DNA from: Bacillus sp. SB49
Lineage (GTDB): Bacteria; Bacillota; Bacilli; Bacillales; Halobacillaceae
DNA length: 64,000 nucleotides
Direction of reading: 5' to 3'
Assembly: GCF_000469135.2 (NCBI RefSeq)
Contig: NZ_CP048117.1
Coordinates: forward strand, 3,695,501-3,759,500
Positions 53,091-62,322 of the stretch are shown piece after piece. How positions within the stretch are numbered: position 1 is the first letter of the stretch; each line of letters starts with the position of its first letter. The notes under the pieces are model-generated. The model searched no databases. It saw only the letters and a program-made list of their open reading frames with translations, and had not been told where the DNA came from. Made by a program: the position numbers and the translations under genes.

Positions 53091-53148
53091 AAAAAACCGG
53101 ATGCTTGTCCGTCCTCTCCATAGAGAGGCGGGAGCGTCCGGTTTTTTT
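53091..53148 (+). terminator. Terminator after the AGCS gene
   Basis: AAAACCGGA at 53093 pairs with TCCGGTTTT near 53137 around an internal hairpin CCTCTCC/AGAGAGG, ending in seven T residues. Confidence 0.8.
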
Positions 53149-53242
53149 CGGCCTACTATCGGGGGACGTTACTTTTAGACAAAATCCAGCGGATCTGTCC
53201 GTGAATTTCCACTCCTTTTTCAAGAAAGAAAAAGCCAATTTA

Positions 53243-53475
53243 TTATTCACATGTGGAAAAATTCCGCTAACGGAAATAGTTACCCACATTTGTCCACAGA
53301 CTTATGCACAAAACTTGTTAATTTTCTGATATTCACAGGTAACCCCACACTATAAACAGGTTATACACAGATTTTATCCACATATTCACAAGCGACTCAG
53401 CTATATGGTGGCGAACATAGATTCTTATACCATATATATGACTTATCCAGAGAAGTATTCACAGGGTGTGGATAA
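53243..53475. promoter_or_regulatory. Cluster of DnaA boxes in the AGCS-htrA intergenic region
   Basis: The 372-base gene-free stretch between the AGCS terminator and the htrA terminator (53149-53520) holds two perfect TTATCCACA boxes (53374-53382 on plus, 53467-53475 on minus). Six single-mismatch versions are at 53243, 53280, 53290, 53302, 53361 and 53443, and looser ones also occur. Nearly all point the same way. The locus is close to the origin in relatives, so this may titrate DnaA or modulate initiation or neighbouring transcription. No AT-rich unwinding trio pattern or dnaA gene is in view, so I do not call it oriC. Confidence 0.75.
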
Positions 53476-53520
53476 GTTTCTGTGGAATAAAAGCGAAAAT
53501 TATCGAATGATGACAAAAGA

Positions 53521-53542
53521 AAAGCACCCGATTGTGGGTACT
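53521..53542 (-). terminator. Terminator of htrA
   Basis: On the minus strand AAGTACCC pairs with GGGTGCTT (one mismatch) around a six-base loop, then TTTCTTTT, directly after the htrA stop. Confidence 0.75.
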
Positions 53543-54766
53543 TTACTCTTGTGATCCTAAGGTCACGGTTGTCGTATTCTTTTCTCCATCACGATAGTAC
53601 GTGACTTCCAACTCTTCTCCCGGATCCTTCTCATCATAGAGGTATTTCCGGAGGTCGATGATATTCTCGACTCCATTGCCGTCCAATTCCGTGATGACAT
53701 CAAGCGGCTCCAAGCCTGCTTTGGCAGCTGGAGACATTTGACGGATGCTGCGGATATAAAGGCCGCCTTCTACATCCTCCGGAAGATTCAACGTGCCTCT
53801 CCATTCGGATGTCGGTACTTCATTCAATCCATAAGCCTCCACACCGATATACGGGCGGTTCACCTGTCCGAACTCTTCCAACTCATCGATGATCGGTTTC
53901 GCCGCATCGATCGGAATGGCAAAGCCGATTCCTTCCACAGCGGATTCCGCAATCTTCATGGAGTTGATGCCGATCAGCTGACCGTCGATGTTGATCAGGG
54001 CGCCTCCGCTGTTCCCCGGGTTAATGGCAGCATCGGTCTGAATAACTTCCGACTGCCAGTCATCCAGGCCGTCTCCATCGAAATCCTGCGGAATGGCTCG
54101 TTCTTTCCCACTGATGATTCCCTGAGTGACGGATCCTGCGAAGCTGAGTCCGAGCGGGTTACCAATGGCAATGGCCGGTTCGCCGACTTTCAGCGCATCC
54201 GAGCTCCCGATTTCCGCTACATGCTCCACTTGGTCTCCCGGCATTTCCAGCACAGCCAGGTCTGTGAATATATCACTTCCGACCAGCTCTGCCTGGATGC
54301 GGGTGTCATCGGATAAGACGACTTCGATTTCATTCGCCCCTTCGATGACGTGGTTATTCGTCACGACATAGGCCGTTCCATCCGCTTTCTTATAAATGAC
54401 TCCGGAACCGACGCCGGCCTCCTGTTGGCCGCCTTCCTGCTGCCAGAAGTTCTCCTGCGACTGCAGATTGACAACGCCGACGACCGACGGTGTCACTTTA
54501 CCGACGATATCGGTGATCTGGGTCGTCACATCCAGTTCGACATTCTTCTGCGTATCCCCGGTCAGTTCCTGGTCGTCGTTAACCAGTCCGCTTTCATCTT
54601 CCGGAATAGTGATGTCATATGGCAATAAGTCCGTCTGAACGAGCGCGGGCAGCGCCAGCAGGACCAGTACCGCGCCAAGGATGCCGCCGACGACCGTCGG
54701 CATGACCCAGCGCCTGCGCTGCTTCTTCTCACGCCCGGACTGGGAATGATCATCATAATAGCCCAA
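53543..54766 (-). CDS. htrA: HtrA/DegP-type serine protease (HtrC/YyxA-like)
   Basis: A 407-aa membrane-anchored quality-control protease. A basic N-terminus and one transmembrane segment (VVGGILGAVLVLLALPALV) precede the trypsin-like domain. The catalytic triad lies in TNNHVIEG (His near 139), TDLAVL (Asp near 170) and GNSGGAL (Ser near 252). A single PDZ domain follows at about 300-400. It is the last gene of the wal locus, as in other bacilli. The start is TTG with AGGTGA six bases upstream. Secreted or membrane misfolded proteins are the likely substrates. Confidence 0.94.
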   Translation of the reverse strand: MGYYDDHSQSGREKKQRRRWVMPTVVGGILGAVLVLLALPALVQTDLLPYDITIPEDESGLVNDDQELTGDTQKNVELDVTTQITDIVGKVTPSVVGVVNLQSQENFWQQEGGQQEAGVGSGVIYKKADGTAYVVTNNHVIEGANEIEVVLSDDTRIQAELVGSDIFTDLAVLEMPGDQVEHVAEIGSSDALKVGEPAIAIGNPLGLSFAGSVTQGIISGKERAIPQDFDGDGLDDWQSEVIQTDAAINPGNSGGALINIDGQLIGINSMKIAESAVEGIGFAIPIDAAKPIIDELEEFGQVNRPYIGVEAYGLNEVPTSEWRGTLNLPEDVEGGLYIRSIRQMSPAAKAGLEPLDVITELDGNGVENIIDLRKYLYDEKDPGEELEVTYYRDGEKNTTTVTLGSQE

Positions 54767-54837
54767 ACCTCTTCACCTGGCCTTTCCTCATGGGTTTGTA
54801 AAGTATTGTTACCTTATTCTTCGCAACTTCAAACCAT

Positions 54838-55632
54838 TTAAACCTCAAAGATAGGAGTCGCCTGTTCAGGGTCGGTGTCATGGAGTTGAATTCTCGATCC
54901 AAGCTCGAATCCCCGCTCTTCCAATACGTTCTTCACAGACATACGTGCCAGGTCCTTCATGTTGTTGTCGAGACTGAGGTGTGCCAGGTAGATCCGCTTC
55001 GTCTTATCTGTGATGATATCCGTCAACGCAAGCGCACAGTCTTCGTTCGAAACGTGGCCGGAATCCCCGAGGATCCTCCGTTTGACGTTCCATGGATAGC
55101 GCCCCATCCGCAGCATGCTGACGTCATGATTCGATTCGAAAATATAGGCATCCGCACCTTCTACCGTCTTCTTGATCCGTTCGGATACATAGCCGAGGTC
55201 GGTGACGAGCGCCACTTTTCTGCCGTCCTGATGAAAGGTGTAAAACATCGGGTCGGCCGCATCATGGGATACGGAGAACGATTCGACATCCAAGCCGCCG
55301 AACGTCTGCGTCTCTTCCATCTTGAACTCGAATTTCTGGTCGACCGACAGCTTGCCGATATGGCCTTCCATCGCCTTCCACGTTTTTTCATTCGCATACA
55401 CAGGCAGGTTGTAGCGCCGTGCCATAATTCCGAGACCCTTGATGTGATCACTGTGCTCATGGGTGACGAGGATTCTCGAAAGCGTACTCGGATCGACGCC
55501 GACCTGATCGAACAAACCCTCTATCTTCTTACCGCTCAGCCCGGCATCCACCAGAATCCGCTCTTCCCCTGATTCAATAAAAAACGCGTTCCCCGTACTG
55601 CCCGAAGCAAGTACACTAAAACGTAATGTCAT
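54838..55632 (-). CDS. walJ: WalJ/YycJ metallo-beta-lactamase-fold nuclease
   Basis: A 264-aa MBL-fold protein ([14 protein letters not shown] at the start, zinc motif [12 protein letters not shown] near residue 58, [19 protein letters not shown] and [12 protein letters not shown]). YycJ is linked to coordination of cell division and DNA replication or repair and is encoded with walRK in bacilli. The ATG at 55632 follows GGAG; three upstream codons to 55641 are not needed. It sits 29 bases after walI. Confidence 0.95.
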   Translation of the reverse strand: MTLRFSVLASGSTGNAFFIESGEERILVDAGLSGKKIEGLFDQVGVDPSTLSRILVTHEHSDHIKGLGIMARRYNLPVYANEKTWKAMEGHIGKLSVDQKFEFKMEETQTFGGLDVESFSVSHDAADPMFYTFHQDGRKVALVTDLGYVSERIKKTVEGADAYIFESNHDVSMLRMGRYPWNVKRRILGDSGHVSNEDCALALTDIITDKTKRIYLAHLSLDNNMKDLARMSVKNVLEERGFELGSRIQLHDTDPEQATPIFEV

Positions 55633-55661
55633 TCGATACACTCCATTTAATTCGTTTCTCC

Positions 55662-56552
55662 TTAATCTCCCTGTCCATCTGATTCTTCTGAAGGGCTTTC
55701 GTTGAGATCATATCTCGACAGGACCCCTTCGATGAAATCCGACTCCGATATGTCGATGATCGTACCGGAATACGCATATAAGAACTTGTTGTCTTCTTCA
55801 TTGACCGTCACTTTCCACGTCGGTGCAAACATCTGCGGGCCATAGTCTTCGCCGGGCTCGAGATTGAAGCTGCTGTGGTAACCGATACTCATCGCTGTAA
55901 TTTCATCACCAGAGCTGATTTCACCGGCATCATACAACTTCTTGACAGCGTTGACCGGTCCGATAACGTCGCCGCCCTGACTCGCCTCTCCGGCTTCCGG
56001 TTCCCCGAACGAAAGCATGGCTGCGACATAGCCGTTCATGTCTCCTCCCGAGACGTCGACAAGCAGGTAGCCACCCTCATTGAAATAGACGGTCCTGTCA
56101 TTCGCCTTCTGGAAGAACAGGGCGACCCCCTGCTCCTCATTCCAACCCCAGAACGAATACTGGGACCCGAAGGGAATGTGTTCATTCACTTTATTTTGAA
56201 TATCATCCTTCGTCACTTCGATCGGTTCATTGAAGGTGCCGCGGACGACGTTATCTTCCACCTCGACCGACTGTTCATCTTTATCGACCTCCTCCACCTG
56301 CGAGTCGATCTCCTCCAACAGTTCGTCATTAATCCGCGATTGCAGCCCTTCTACGTTAGGCACCTCCTCCGCAAGTACATCGTCGGCAAAGGTGATATCG
56401 TTTGAAGCAAGCTCTTCTTCCGCGTTTTCGGATTCTGTTGATATTTGACTCAGCTCGGTTTCTTCCTGTTTATCAAGGAACTGGGTGAACAAGAAGATGT
56501 CCAGCACAAGGAAGCTGAGAATGAATAACAATTTAATTTGACCCCACTGCAT
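55662..56552 (-). CDS. walI: WalI/YycI regulator of WalK
   Basis: A 296-aa bitopic membrane protein. The N-terminal anchor [18 protein letters not shown] is followed by an acidic extracellular region and the YycI/YycH-type beta domain ([22 protein letters not shown]). With WalH it binds WalK in the membrane and tunes kinase activity. GGAGGCGG precedes the ATG; the gap to walH is 17 bases. The extracellular linker is richer in acidic residues than in B. subtilis by memory, which fits a halophile. Confidence 0.93.
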   Translation of the reverse strand: MQWGQIKLLFILSFLVLDIFLFTQFLDKQEETELSQISTESENAEEELASNDITFADDVLAEEVPNVEGLQSRINDELLEEIDSQVEEVDKDEQSVEVEDNVVRGTFNEPIEVTKDDIQNKVNEHIPFGSQYSFWGWNEEQGVALFFQKANDRTVYFNEGGYLLVDVSGGDMNGYVAAMLSFGEPEAGEASQGGDVIGPVNAVKKLYDAGEISSGDEITAMSIGYHSSFNLEPGEDYGPQMFAPTWKVTVNEEDNKFLYAYSGTIIDISESDFIEGVLSRYDLNESPSEESDGQGD

Positions 56553-56569
56553 CTTCTCCGCCTCCCTGC

Positions 56570-57916
56570 TTAAGAAATCTCTTCATTCTGACCTTGGTTC
56601 CTTTCAAATAACGGCTGCCATCCGGAAGACGTCTGGATATACCATTCCGGAATCAGATTATAAGCAAGCCTGTTCGTCTGTTCCTCCAGCGTGTAGCTGA
56701 TCCGGATATCCTGAATGGAAGCGTAGTCGATGTTATTGTTCTGCAGATAACGAACGACTTCTTCTCCGGATTCCAGCGCTCCGATCGTTTCCGAAATCGT
56801 CTTGAATTTAACAAGTGGACGGATGTAGCGCTGGATCTCGTCCTGCTCATACGATAGGGCGATCGTCGCCAGCTGATAGGTCCCCTGCCCTTCCATGACT
56901 GGAATATCATTGTATTTCATCCGGTACTGGACCATATCGGAAGAATTGGAGACGAGCTGGAACTGGTTCGTCCAGCCAAGGTGGCCGTTGACGTCCGTAA
57001 TGCTGCGTCGCAGCAGCTCATAGCCGTCCAAGTTGCCGGAATTGACCGAGTTCGGAATCATGTAGAGATATTCCATCCGCCGGTCGCCGTCCAATACATC
57101 AAGGCGACGCCCTTCGGAAGCCCGGAATCTCGGTTCCCCGCTGCTTGTTTTGTACCTGGATACAAGGGAAGTCGACGGAAACAATGCATTCCTCAGTGTA
57201 GCGATCGGTACAGGATCGGTTTGAAGCACATATTCTTCGATGTTCTTACGCTTCTCCGGGATATAAATATGGTCATACGCCGAAGTATCCGCATTAGGGA
57301 AAGCATCGGAGAGACGGAGCTGCTTGTTCAGCTTCTGCTCGTCTTCCAGCTCACGAAAAGCACGGTCACCATCAGCGGAGTTGATTGTAGCCCGGAGCAC
57401 AGGAGCTTGTTCTTCCGTATTGACGAACCACACTTGATAACTGGGTGCCTTTTCCCCTTGAGGAGCGGTCAAAAAGACACGGTCGAATTTCTGCCGGACG
57501 TTCTCGATCTGCTCTTTGTCCACTTGGAAAAGGTCCCCGATCACTTTGACCGGTACCTGGGCAGGGAAAATAACCTCCACCGCATCCTTCTGCTGGTCTG
57601 CCGATATTTCCTTCGGATTGACGTTCAAGTTGTTGAGCGTCCACTCCTGCATATCTTTATAAAAGGACGAGCGTTCCAGCTCCTCTTTGTAGGCATAGAA
57701 GTTCCCCTGATCATGGAAGACGACCTTTTCCGGTTCGATCAGTTCCGATAATGTCCGTTCCTGACCGAGATTGTCCAGTGTCGTATCGTCGATAAGCGTA
57801 TTTTCACTGTCGTCACTTTCCGCCACCGGCTGATAGTTCCATAGCGCAACGGTCAGCACGAGACTGAAAGCGATCAATATAATCAAAACGACGGTCTTCA
57901 TCGTTTCTCTCTTCAC
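56570..57916 (-). CDS. walH: WalH/YycH regulator of WalK
   Basis: A 448-aa bitopic protein with an N-terminal transmembrane segment (TVVLIILIAFSLVLTVALW) and a large extracellular three-domain region. The WSYQPxxE-like start appears as NYQPVAESDD, and WYIQTSSGWQPL is near the C-terminus. It partners WalI to restrain WalK. The GTG start overlaps the walK stop (GTGA), indicating coupled translation. Confidence 0.93.
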   Translation of the reverse strand: MKRETMKTVVLIILIAFSLVLTVALWNYQPVAESDDSENTLIDDTTLDNLGQERTLSELIEPEKVVFHDQGNFYAYKEELERSSFYKDMQEWTLNNLNVNPKEISADQQKDAVEVIFPAQVPVKVIGDLFQVDKEQIENVRQKFDRVFLTAPQGEKAPSYQVWFVNTEEQAPVLRATINSADGDRAFRELEDEQKLNKQLRLSDAFPNADTSAYDHIYIPEKRKNIEEYVLQTDPVPIATLRNALFPSTSLVSRYKTSSGEPRFRASEGRRLDVLDGDRRMEYLYMIPNSVNSGNLDGYELLRRSITDVNGHLGWTNQFQLVSNSSDMVQYRMKYNDIPVMEGQGTYQLATIALSYEQDEIQRYIRPLVKFKTISETIGALESGEEVVRYLQNNNIDYASIQDIRISYTLEEQTNRLAYNLIPEWYIQTSSGWQPLFERNQGQNEEIS

Positions 57917-59739
57917 GATTGTCCCCTCCGCTTCTGAATGAGCGGCAGCGTAAAGTGGACGGTCGTCCCTTTTCCTTCTTTACTTTCCGCCCAGATCTTC
58001 CCGTGGTGGGCTTCAATCATTTCCCGGGCAATAGCGAGCCCGAGTCCGGTCCCGCCCATTTCCCGGGCACGGGATTTGTCGACCCGGTAGAAACGATCGA
58101 AAATCTTATCGACCGTATCCGGCGGCATCCCGATCCCTTCATCTTTGATGCTCACGCGCAGCTGTTTCCTTGTCGCATGGGCATCGAAGCGGATCGTCCC
58201 GCCTTCCGGTGAATATTTAATGGCATTGGATATGACGTTATCCAGCACCTGGGTAATCTTATCTTTGTCGATCCATACATACATGTCTTTACCCGATAGG
58301 TTGCGGACGAACGTCATTTTCTCATCTTTGTTCATCTCGAACCGATCGATGACATGGTGGAAGAAGCCGCCGAATTCGACACGCTCTTTCATCAGCGGCG
58401 TTTCTTTATGATCCATTTTCGTCAGCTGCAAAAGGTCGTTGACGAGACGGATCATCCGGTCGGTTTCATTCTGTGTGACGTCAAGGAAGCGCGGAGCGAT
58501 CTCCGGATCCTGCCAGGCACCATCATTCAACGCCTCGATATAGCTGCGCATCGTCGTAAGCGGCGTCCGCAGCTCATGGGATACGTTCGAGACGAACTCC
58601 CGGCGCTCCTGCTCGACCTTCTCCTGCTCGGTGACGTCACTGATCACGGTGATGAATCCATCCATTTCGTCGTTCTCATCCTCGACGACAGAGAAGTTCG
58701 CCTTCAAGAGCAGCTGCTGCTGTTCATCGCTCAAATCGATGATCATCGAACCCTGCTCCTCCACTTCGGACATCTCTTCAATCTGATCGTTCAAATCAAG
58801 CACATCGATCAGCGACTGTCCCTGAACGTCCTCGAACGAACGGCCGATCAGCTTCGAAGCGGGAGCGTTCATAAGGATGATTGCACCAAGCCGGTCTGTC
58901 GCGATGACACCATCCGACATGTTGGAAAGGACCGAACTCAGCTTTCTCCGCTCTCCTTCCGTCGTCGCCTGGGAGAGCTTCAGTTTATCGTTCAGCTCAT
59001 TGAACGTATGACCGAGCTGGCCGATTTCATCGTTTCCTTTGACGTCGACCTTCTGCGAAAAGTCACCAGTCGCCATGATCTGCGCCTGTTCTTCCATTTC
59101 CGTCAGCGGTCTCGTAATCGCGCGGGCGACCAAAATCCCGAGCAAAGCGGTAACGGCGATCGCCAAGACCGTCCCTTTGGCGAAGATGCTGTTGATATCC
59201 TGCATCTGCTCGTAAATCTCGTTCGTCGATACCTCGTAGTGGAGGACGCCGACGATCTCATTCCCCGCTTCGTTCGTAATCGGTCTCGAACCGACATAGA
59301 GCCGTTCGTTCGTCTCGCTGTCCCTTACATTCCTCGGCTCGGTCGCCTCTCCCAGAATAAACACTTTCGTAATTCTCGTATCCGTCACCTTTTTGCCGAT
59401 GATTCCATCTTCCGAACCGAAGGCGGCGATGACATTCGGGCTGTTGTCGACGACCCACAGCTTCCTTATGTTCTCATCATCCAGGGAATAGAGCAGACTG
59501 TTGACATCGGAGGCGAGCGATGGCGTATCCTCATCACGCTCGACGCTGAAGGCATTCTGCAGGCTGAAGGTAAGAGAGTTCAGCTGCGATTCTACGGAAC
59601 TCTCGAAGTTGTTCGTCAACTGATCTTCCAAGCGCTTAACAAAATAGGCCCCAATTACTTGGATGCCTAGTAAAAGTAATAAAATGTAGACTAGAATCAA
59701 TTTCAGCCGAACCGACTGAAAAAAGCCGACTTTCTTCAT
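57913..59739 (-). CDS. walK: Sensor histidine kinase WalK
   Basis: A 608-aa essential cell-wall homeostasis kinase. TM1 is at about residues 12-32, an extracellular PAS-like domain follows to about 180, and TM2 is near 185-203. HAMP (ARAITRPLTEMEEQ), a cytoplasmic PAS (DGVIATDRLGAIILMN) and HisKA with the phospho-histidine in SNVSHELRTPL near 386 come next. The HATPase domain shows the N, G1 and G2 boxes (NAIKYSPEGG, DEGIGMP, GTGLGLAI). It signals to WalR and is restrained by WalHI. It is six bases downstream of walR. Confidence 0.97.
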   Translation of the reverse strand: MKKVGFFQSVRLKLILVYILLLLLGIQVIGAYFVKRLEDQLTNNFESSVESQLNSLTFSLQNAFSVERDEDTPSLASDVNSLLYSLDDENIRKLWVVDNSPNVIAAFGSEDGIIGKKVTDTRITKVFILGEATEPRNVRDSETNERLYVGSRPITNEAGNEIVGVLHYEVSTNEIYEQMQDINSIFAKGTVLAIAVTALLGILVARAITRPLTEMEEQAQIMATGDFSQKVDVKGNDEIGQLGHTFNELNDKLKLSQATTEGERRKLSSVLSNMSDGVIATDRLGAIILMNAPASKLIGRSFEDVQGQSLIDVLDLNDQIEEMSEVEEQGSMIIDLSDEQQQLLLKANFSVVEDENDEMDGFITVISDVTEQEKVEQERREFVSNVSHELRTPLTTMRSYIEALNDGAWQDPEIAPRFLDVTQNETDRMIRLVNDLLQLTKMDHKETPLMKERVEFGGFFHHVIDRFEMNKDEKMTFVRNLSGKDMYVWIDKDKITQVLDNVISNAIKYSPEGGTIRFDAHATRKQLRVSIKDEGIGMPPDTVDKIFDRFYRVDKSRAREMGGTGLGLAIAREMIEAHHGKIWAESKEGKGTTVHFTLPLIQKRRGQS

Positions 59740-59745
59740 CAGACG

Positions 59746-60450
59746 TTACTCCTGCTCCGGGTTTCTCAAATAGTACCCTACTCCGCGGCGGGTGACGATC
59801 CAAATCGGATTACTTGGATTCTCTTCGATTTTCTCACGAAGACGGCGTACCGTAACATCGACGGTCCGGACGTCACCATAATAGTCGTAACCCCAAACCG
59901 TTTCCAACAGATGCTCCCTCGTCATGACCTGTCCGATATGGCGGGCCAGATAATGAAGCAGTTCGAATTCACGATGGGTAAGCTCGATATAATTGCCGTC
60001 ACGCGTCACTGTGTATGCATCAGGATGAATCGACAAACGGCCGATCGTAATATCCTTCGTCTGCTGGGAGCTGTCTTCCGGCTCCTGCTGATGACGGCGG
60101 AGATTCGCTTTGACACGGGCGATCAATTCCCGGTTGCTGAACGGTTTCGTCACGTAATCATCCGCACCCATTTCAAGGCCAAGGACTTTGTCGATTTCTG
60201 CATCCTTCGCCGTCAGCATGATGATCGGCATATTGTGACGCTTCCTTACTTCTCTGCACACTTCATTTCCGTCTTTGTTCGGAAGCATGATATCAAGCAG
60301 GATCAGCTCCGGCTGCTCTTCGTCCGCTTTGGCGATGGCTTCATCCCCATCATGAGCGCACACTACCTCATATCCTTCCTTTTCTAAATTGAACTTCAAT
60401 ATATCTGCAATCGGTTTCTCATCGTCTACTACTAGAATCTTTTGTGCCAC
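59746..60450 (-). CDS. walR: Response regulator WalR
   Basis: A 234-aa OmpR/PhoB-type regulator of cell-wall hydrolase genes. The receiver has [12 protein letters not shown], the phospho-aspartate in [13 protein letters not shown] near 54 and the KPF switch lysine near 103. The winged helix contains [25 protein letters not shown] and [13 protein letters not shown]. The start is GTG with AAAGGATG upstream. It is the first gene of the wal operon. IS copy 2 and an intergenic repeat sit between it and the upstream M23 gene, with a terminator at 60587 in between. Confidence 0.97.
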   Translation of the reverse strand: MAQKILVVDDEKPIADILKFNLEKEGYEVVCAHDGDEAIAKADEEQPELILLDIMLPNKDGNEVCREVRKRHNMPIIMLTAKDAEIDKVLGLEMGADDYVTKPFSNRELIARVKANLRRHQQEPEDSSQQTKDITIGRLSIHPDAYTVTRDGNYIELTHREFELLHYLARHIGQVMTREHLLETVWGYDYYGDVRTVDVTVRRLREKIEENPSNPIWIVTRRGVGYYLRNPEQE

Positions 60451-60586
60451 CTTGCGTCACATCCTTTTCTTCGACTTCTCTTTCTTTCCCTCATTTTAAC
60501 TCATTTGAAGCTAAATGTCTTATTTGACTCCAAAGCTTCCACGGATCCTTCCTGTCCCCCTTAGTTTTATACCAAAACAAACAAAA

Positions 60587-60614
60587 AATCCGCTATGAAT
60601 AATCATAGCGGATT
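60587..60614 (-). terminator. Terminator upstream of walR; hairpin flanking IS copy 2 (left)
   Basis: AATCCGCTATGA and TCATAGCGGATT form a perfect 12-bp stem with a four-base loop, followed on the minus strand by TTTTTT. It would stop transcripts entering walR from the IS or the M23 gene. A close copy of the stem lies at 62323-62349. Confidence 0.85.
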
Positions 60615-60639
60615 CCTGCATGGAGGTGGGTATTTCTTG

Positions 60640-60706
60640 TGGAGAGGGCGGGTTCCGGGAAATGGGACGCTTTCCACGGGGCGTCCGGTGAGCCTCCTCA
60701 TCGCTG
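60640..60706 (-). repeat. Left part of interrupted intergenic repeat, locus 2
   Basis: Read on the minus strand it contains CAGCGATGAGGAGGCTCACCG and CCCCGTGGAAAGCG, matching 42589-42658. It is interrupted by IS copy 2. Confidence 0.75.
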
Positions 60707-60738
60707 TGAAATGAACCCATGAACTTGGACAATGTTTT

Positions 60739-61494
60739 TTATGACGCTTTATTAAATTTCTCACGAAATTGAATCGGACTCATGCGGAGTTTCGACTTAA
60801 TTCTTTGATGATTATAATTATCCATAAAAGCTGACAGTTGCTCTTTGAAGTGCTCGATACTTTCAAATTCTTTGTAGTATAAAAGCTCTGATTTCATGAT
60901 GCCGAAGAAGTTTTCTATCACGGCATTATCGTGACAGTTCCCTTTTCTAGACATACTTTGGGTGATGCCTGCCTCTTGAAGACGTTCTCGATAGGGACGC
61001 ATTTGATAATGCCATCCCTGGTCGGAATGCATCATTAATTCGTCTTCCGGGTTCAAACGCTGAAGGCCGTTCTCCAACATTTCCGCTACCAAGGCGTACG
61101 TAGGGCGCAATCCAATCGTATACGTAATGATTTCACCATTAAATAGGTCCAGAATGGGAGACAGATAGAGTTTTTCACCAAACAATTTAAACTCCGTAAT
61201 ATCCGTTACCCATTTCTGATTCGGTTTCGAAGCTGTAAATTCCCTATTCAAGAGATTATCGGCTACTTCACCGACTTTCCCTTTATAAGAATGGTATTTC
61301 TTCATGCGAACTTGGCATCGAAGGCCTAACTCTTTCATCAGGCGGTAAACTTTTTTATGATTCACATGAATACCTTCATTCTCCAATTGATTTTGAACCC
61401 GACGATACCCGTATTTCCTATCAGATTGATGGAAGATTTCCGTGATCTTTTCTTTCAGCTCACGATCAGGATCTGTTTTCCCCATCTGCTTCAC
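60739..61494 (-). CDS. IS3-family transposase OrfB, copy 2
   Basis: 251-aa DDE transposase differing from copy 1 by a Ser for Ala near the C-terminus (QLSAFMDNY). Catalytic acidic residues in WVTDITEF, MMHSDQGWHYQ and NAVIENFFG are intact. As in copy 1, the frame is open upstream to the slippery CAAAAAG (61584-61590) in orfA, so an OrfAB fusion through -1 frameshifting is expected. Confidence 0.92.
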   Translation of the reverse strand: MKQMGKTDPDRELKEKITEIFHQSDRKYGYRRVQNQLENEGIHVNHKKVYRLMKELGLRCQVRMKKYHSYKGKVGEVADNLLNREFTASKPNQKWVTDITEFKLFGEKLYLSPILDLFNGEIITYTIGLRPTYALVAEMLENGLQRLNPEDELMMHSDQGWHYQMRPYRERLQEAGITQSMSRKGNCHDNAVIENFFGIMKSELLYYKEFESIEHFKEQLSAFMDNYNHQRIKSKLRMSPIQFREKFNKAS

Positions 61495-61562
61495 GTGATA
61501 GTAGTAAGTACTACGGGGGATACCAGCTACCTTGACGAGTTTATATACAGGGAAGGCGTGCC

Positions 61563-62081
61563 TTAGTTCGAAGACCGTTTGGGCTTTTTGCCTTTCGGTT
61601 GGTTCTTGGTTTCCTCTTCGACTAAGGCATTTAATTTTTTTAGATAAGCGTTCTCCATGCGTAGGTATTCGATTTCTTCTTCTATCGATTTGAAAGAACG
61701 AGACGGTTTATTGGATTTGTCCTTAGCCATAAGTAGTTGATCCTCCTGTGCAGGACCCAAGGCCGCCAGGCCGCCCTGTTTCCACTTCACGATCCATCGG
61801 CGAACCATGGAGAAGTCTGGAATGTGAAAGAGAGCGGAAGCTTCACGTATGGAGGCTCCTGTTTCCTGAATATAGTTAATTACCTTCAGTTTAAAGGCAG
61901 GAGGGTAGTTTGTATAGGGAAAGTGAAAAGCTTCATTCCCATGATACTCAAACAATTTGACCCAATATCGTAACGAAGAATTATCGATGTCGAGTTCTTC
62001 GGAAAGTCCTCGTATACTGATGTTTTCGTTTTGATATCTCCACACAATGCTTAACTTTTCTTCTTTACTCCATTTATTCAT
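61563..62081 (-). CDS. IS3-family transposase OrfA, copy 2
   Basis: 172-aa helix-turn-helix subunit, the same as copy 1, starting at the ATG at 62081 behind AGGGGG. The frame happens to stay open for 61 more codons through the inverted repeat and the adjacent intergenic repeat (to 62264). That extension is flank sequence, not part of the transposase, and differs from the flank of copy 1. Confidence 0.92.
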   Translation of the reverse strand: MNKWSKEEKLSIVWRYQNENISIRGLSEELDIDNSSLRYWVKLFEYHGNEAFHFPYTNYPPAFKLKVINYIQETGASIREASALFHIPDFSMVRRWIVKWKQGGLAALGPAQEDQLLMAKDKSNKPSRSFKSIEEEIEYLRMENAYLKKLNALVEEETKNQPKGKKPKRSSN

Positions 62082-62125
62082 AGAAATGCCCCCTGAATAT
62101 TGTCCAATATTCAGGGGGCATTTCA

Positions 62126-62197
62126 CTGCGCTCTTCCGGGGTCTCACCTGTTCCGCTAATCCCGCTGGAGTCTGCCCATTTCCCTCCACCCTCTTCT
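62126..62197 (-). repeat. Right part of interrupted intergenic repeat, locus 2
   Basis: On the minus strand it contains GCAGACTCCAGCGGGATTAGC and AACAGGTGAGACCCCGGAAGA, matching 41108-41170. Joined to 60640-60706 it restores one repeat of roughly 130 bases. Confidence 0.75.
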
Positions 62198-62322
62198 TAA
62201 AAAGTTTCTCCTTGATTCGCTTATAAGACAAACGCTTGGCCAAAAGAACAAATCTTCTCTCCATATTGCTCGTCTATCCAACCCGTCTGTTATCAAACGA
62301 TTAAAACGATTAAAAAGCCAGA

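Larger units (their letters stand above)
60707..62125 (-). mobile_element. IS3-family element (IS150-like group), copy 2
   Basis: 1419 bp, nearly identical to 41171-42588, with one extra T next to the left end and scattered single-base changes. It has the same TGAAATG...CATTTCA ends, flanked by a CTG duplication on both sides. Transposase genes read on the minus strand, toward walR. It is inserted in the same intergenic repeat as copy 1, at essentially the same point but in the opposite orientation relative to the repeat. Confidence 0.93.

Noticed and set aside
53149-53520. Chromosomal origin oriC
   Set aside because: DnaA boxes are present, but no dnaA/dnaN genes and no clear AT-rich unwinding element are in view.
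62082-62264. Longer OrfA (233 aa) in IS copy 2
   Set aside because: The extra codons are flanking repeat sequence that differs from the flank of copy 1; the real start is at 62081.
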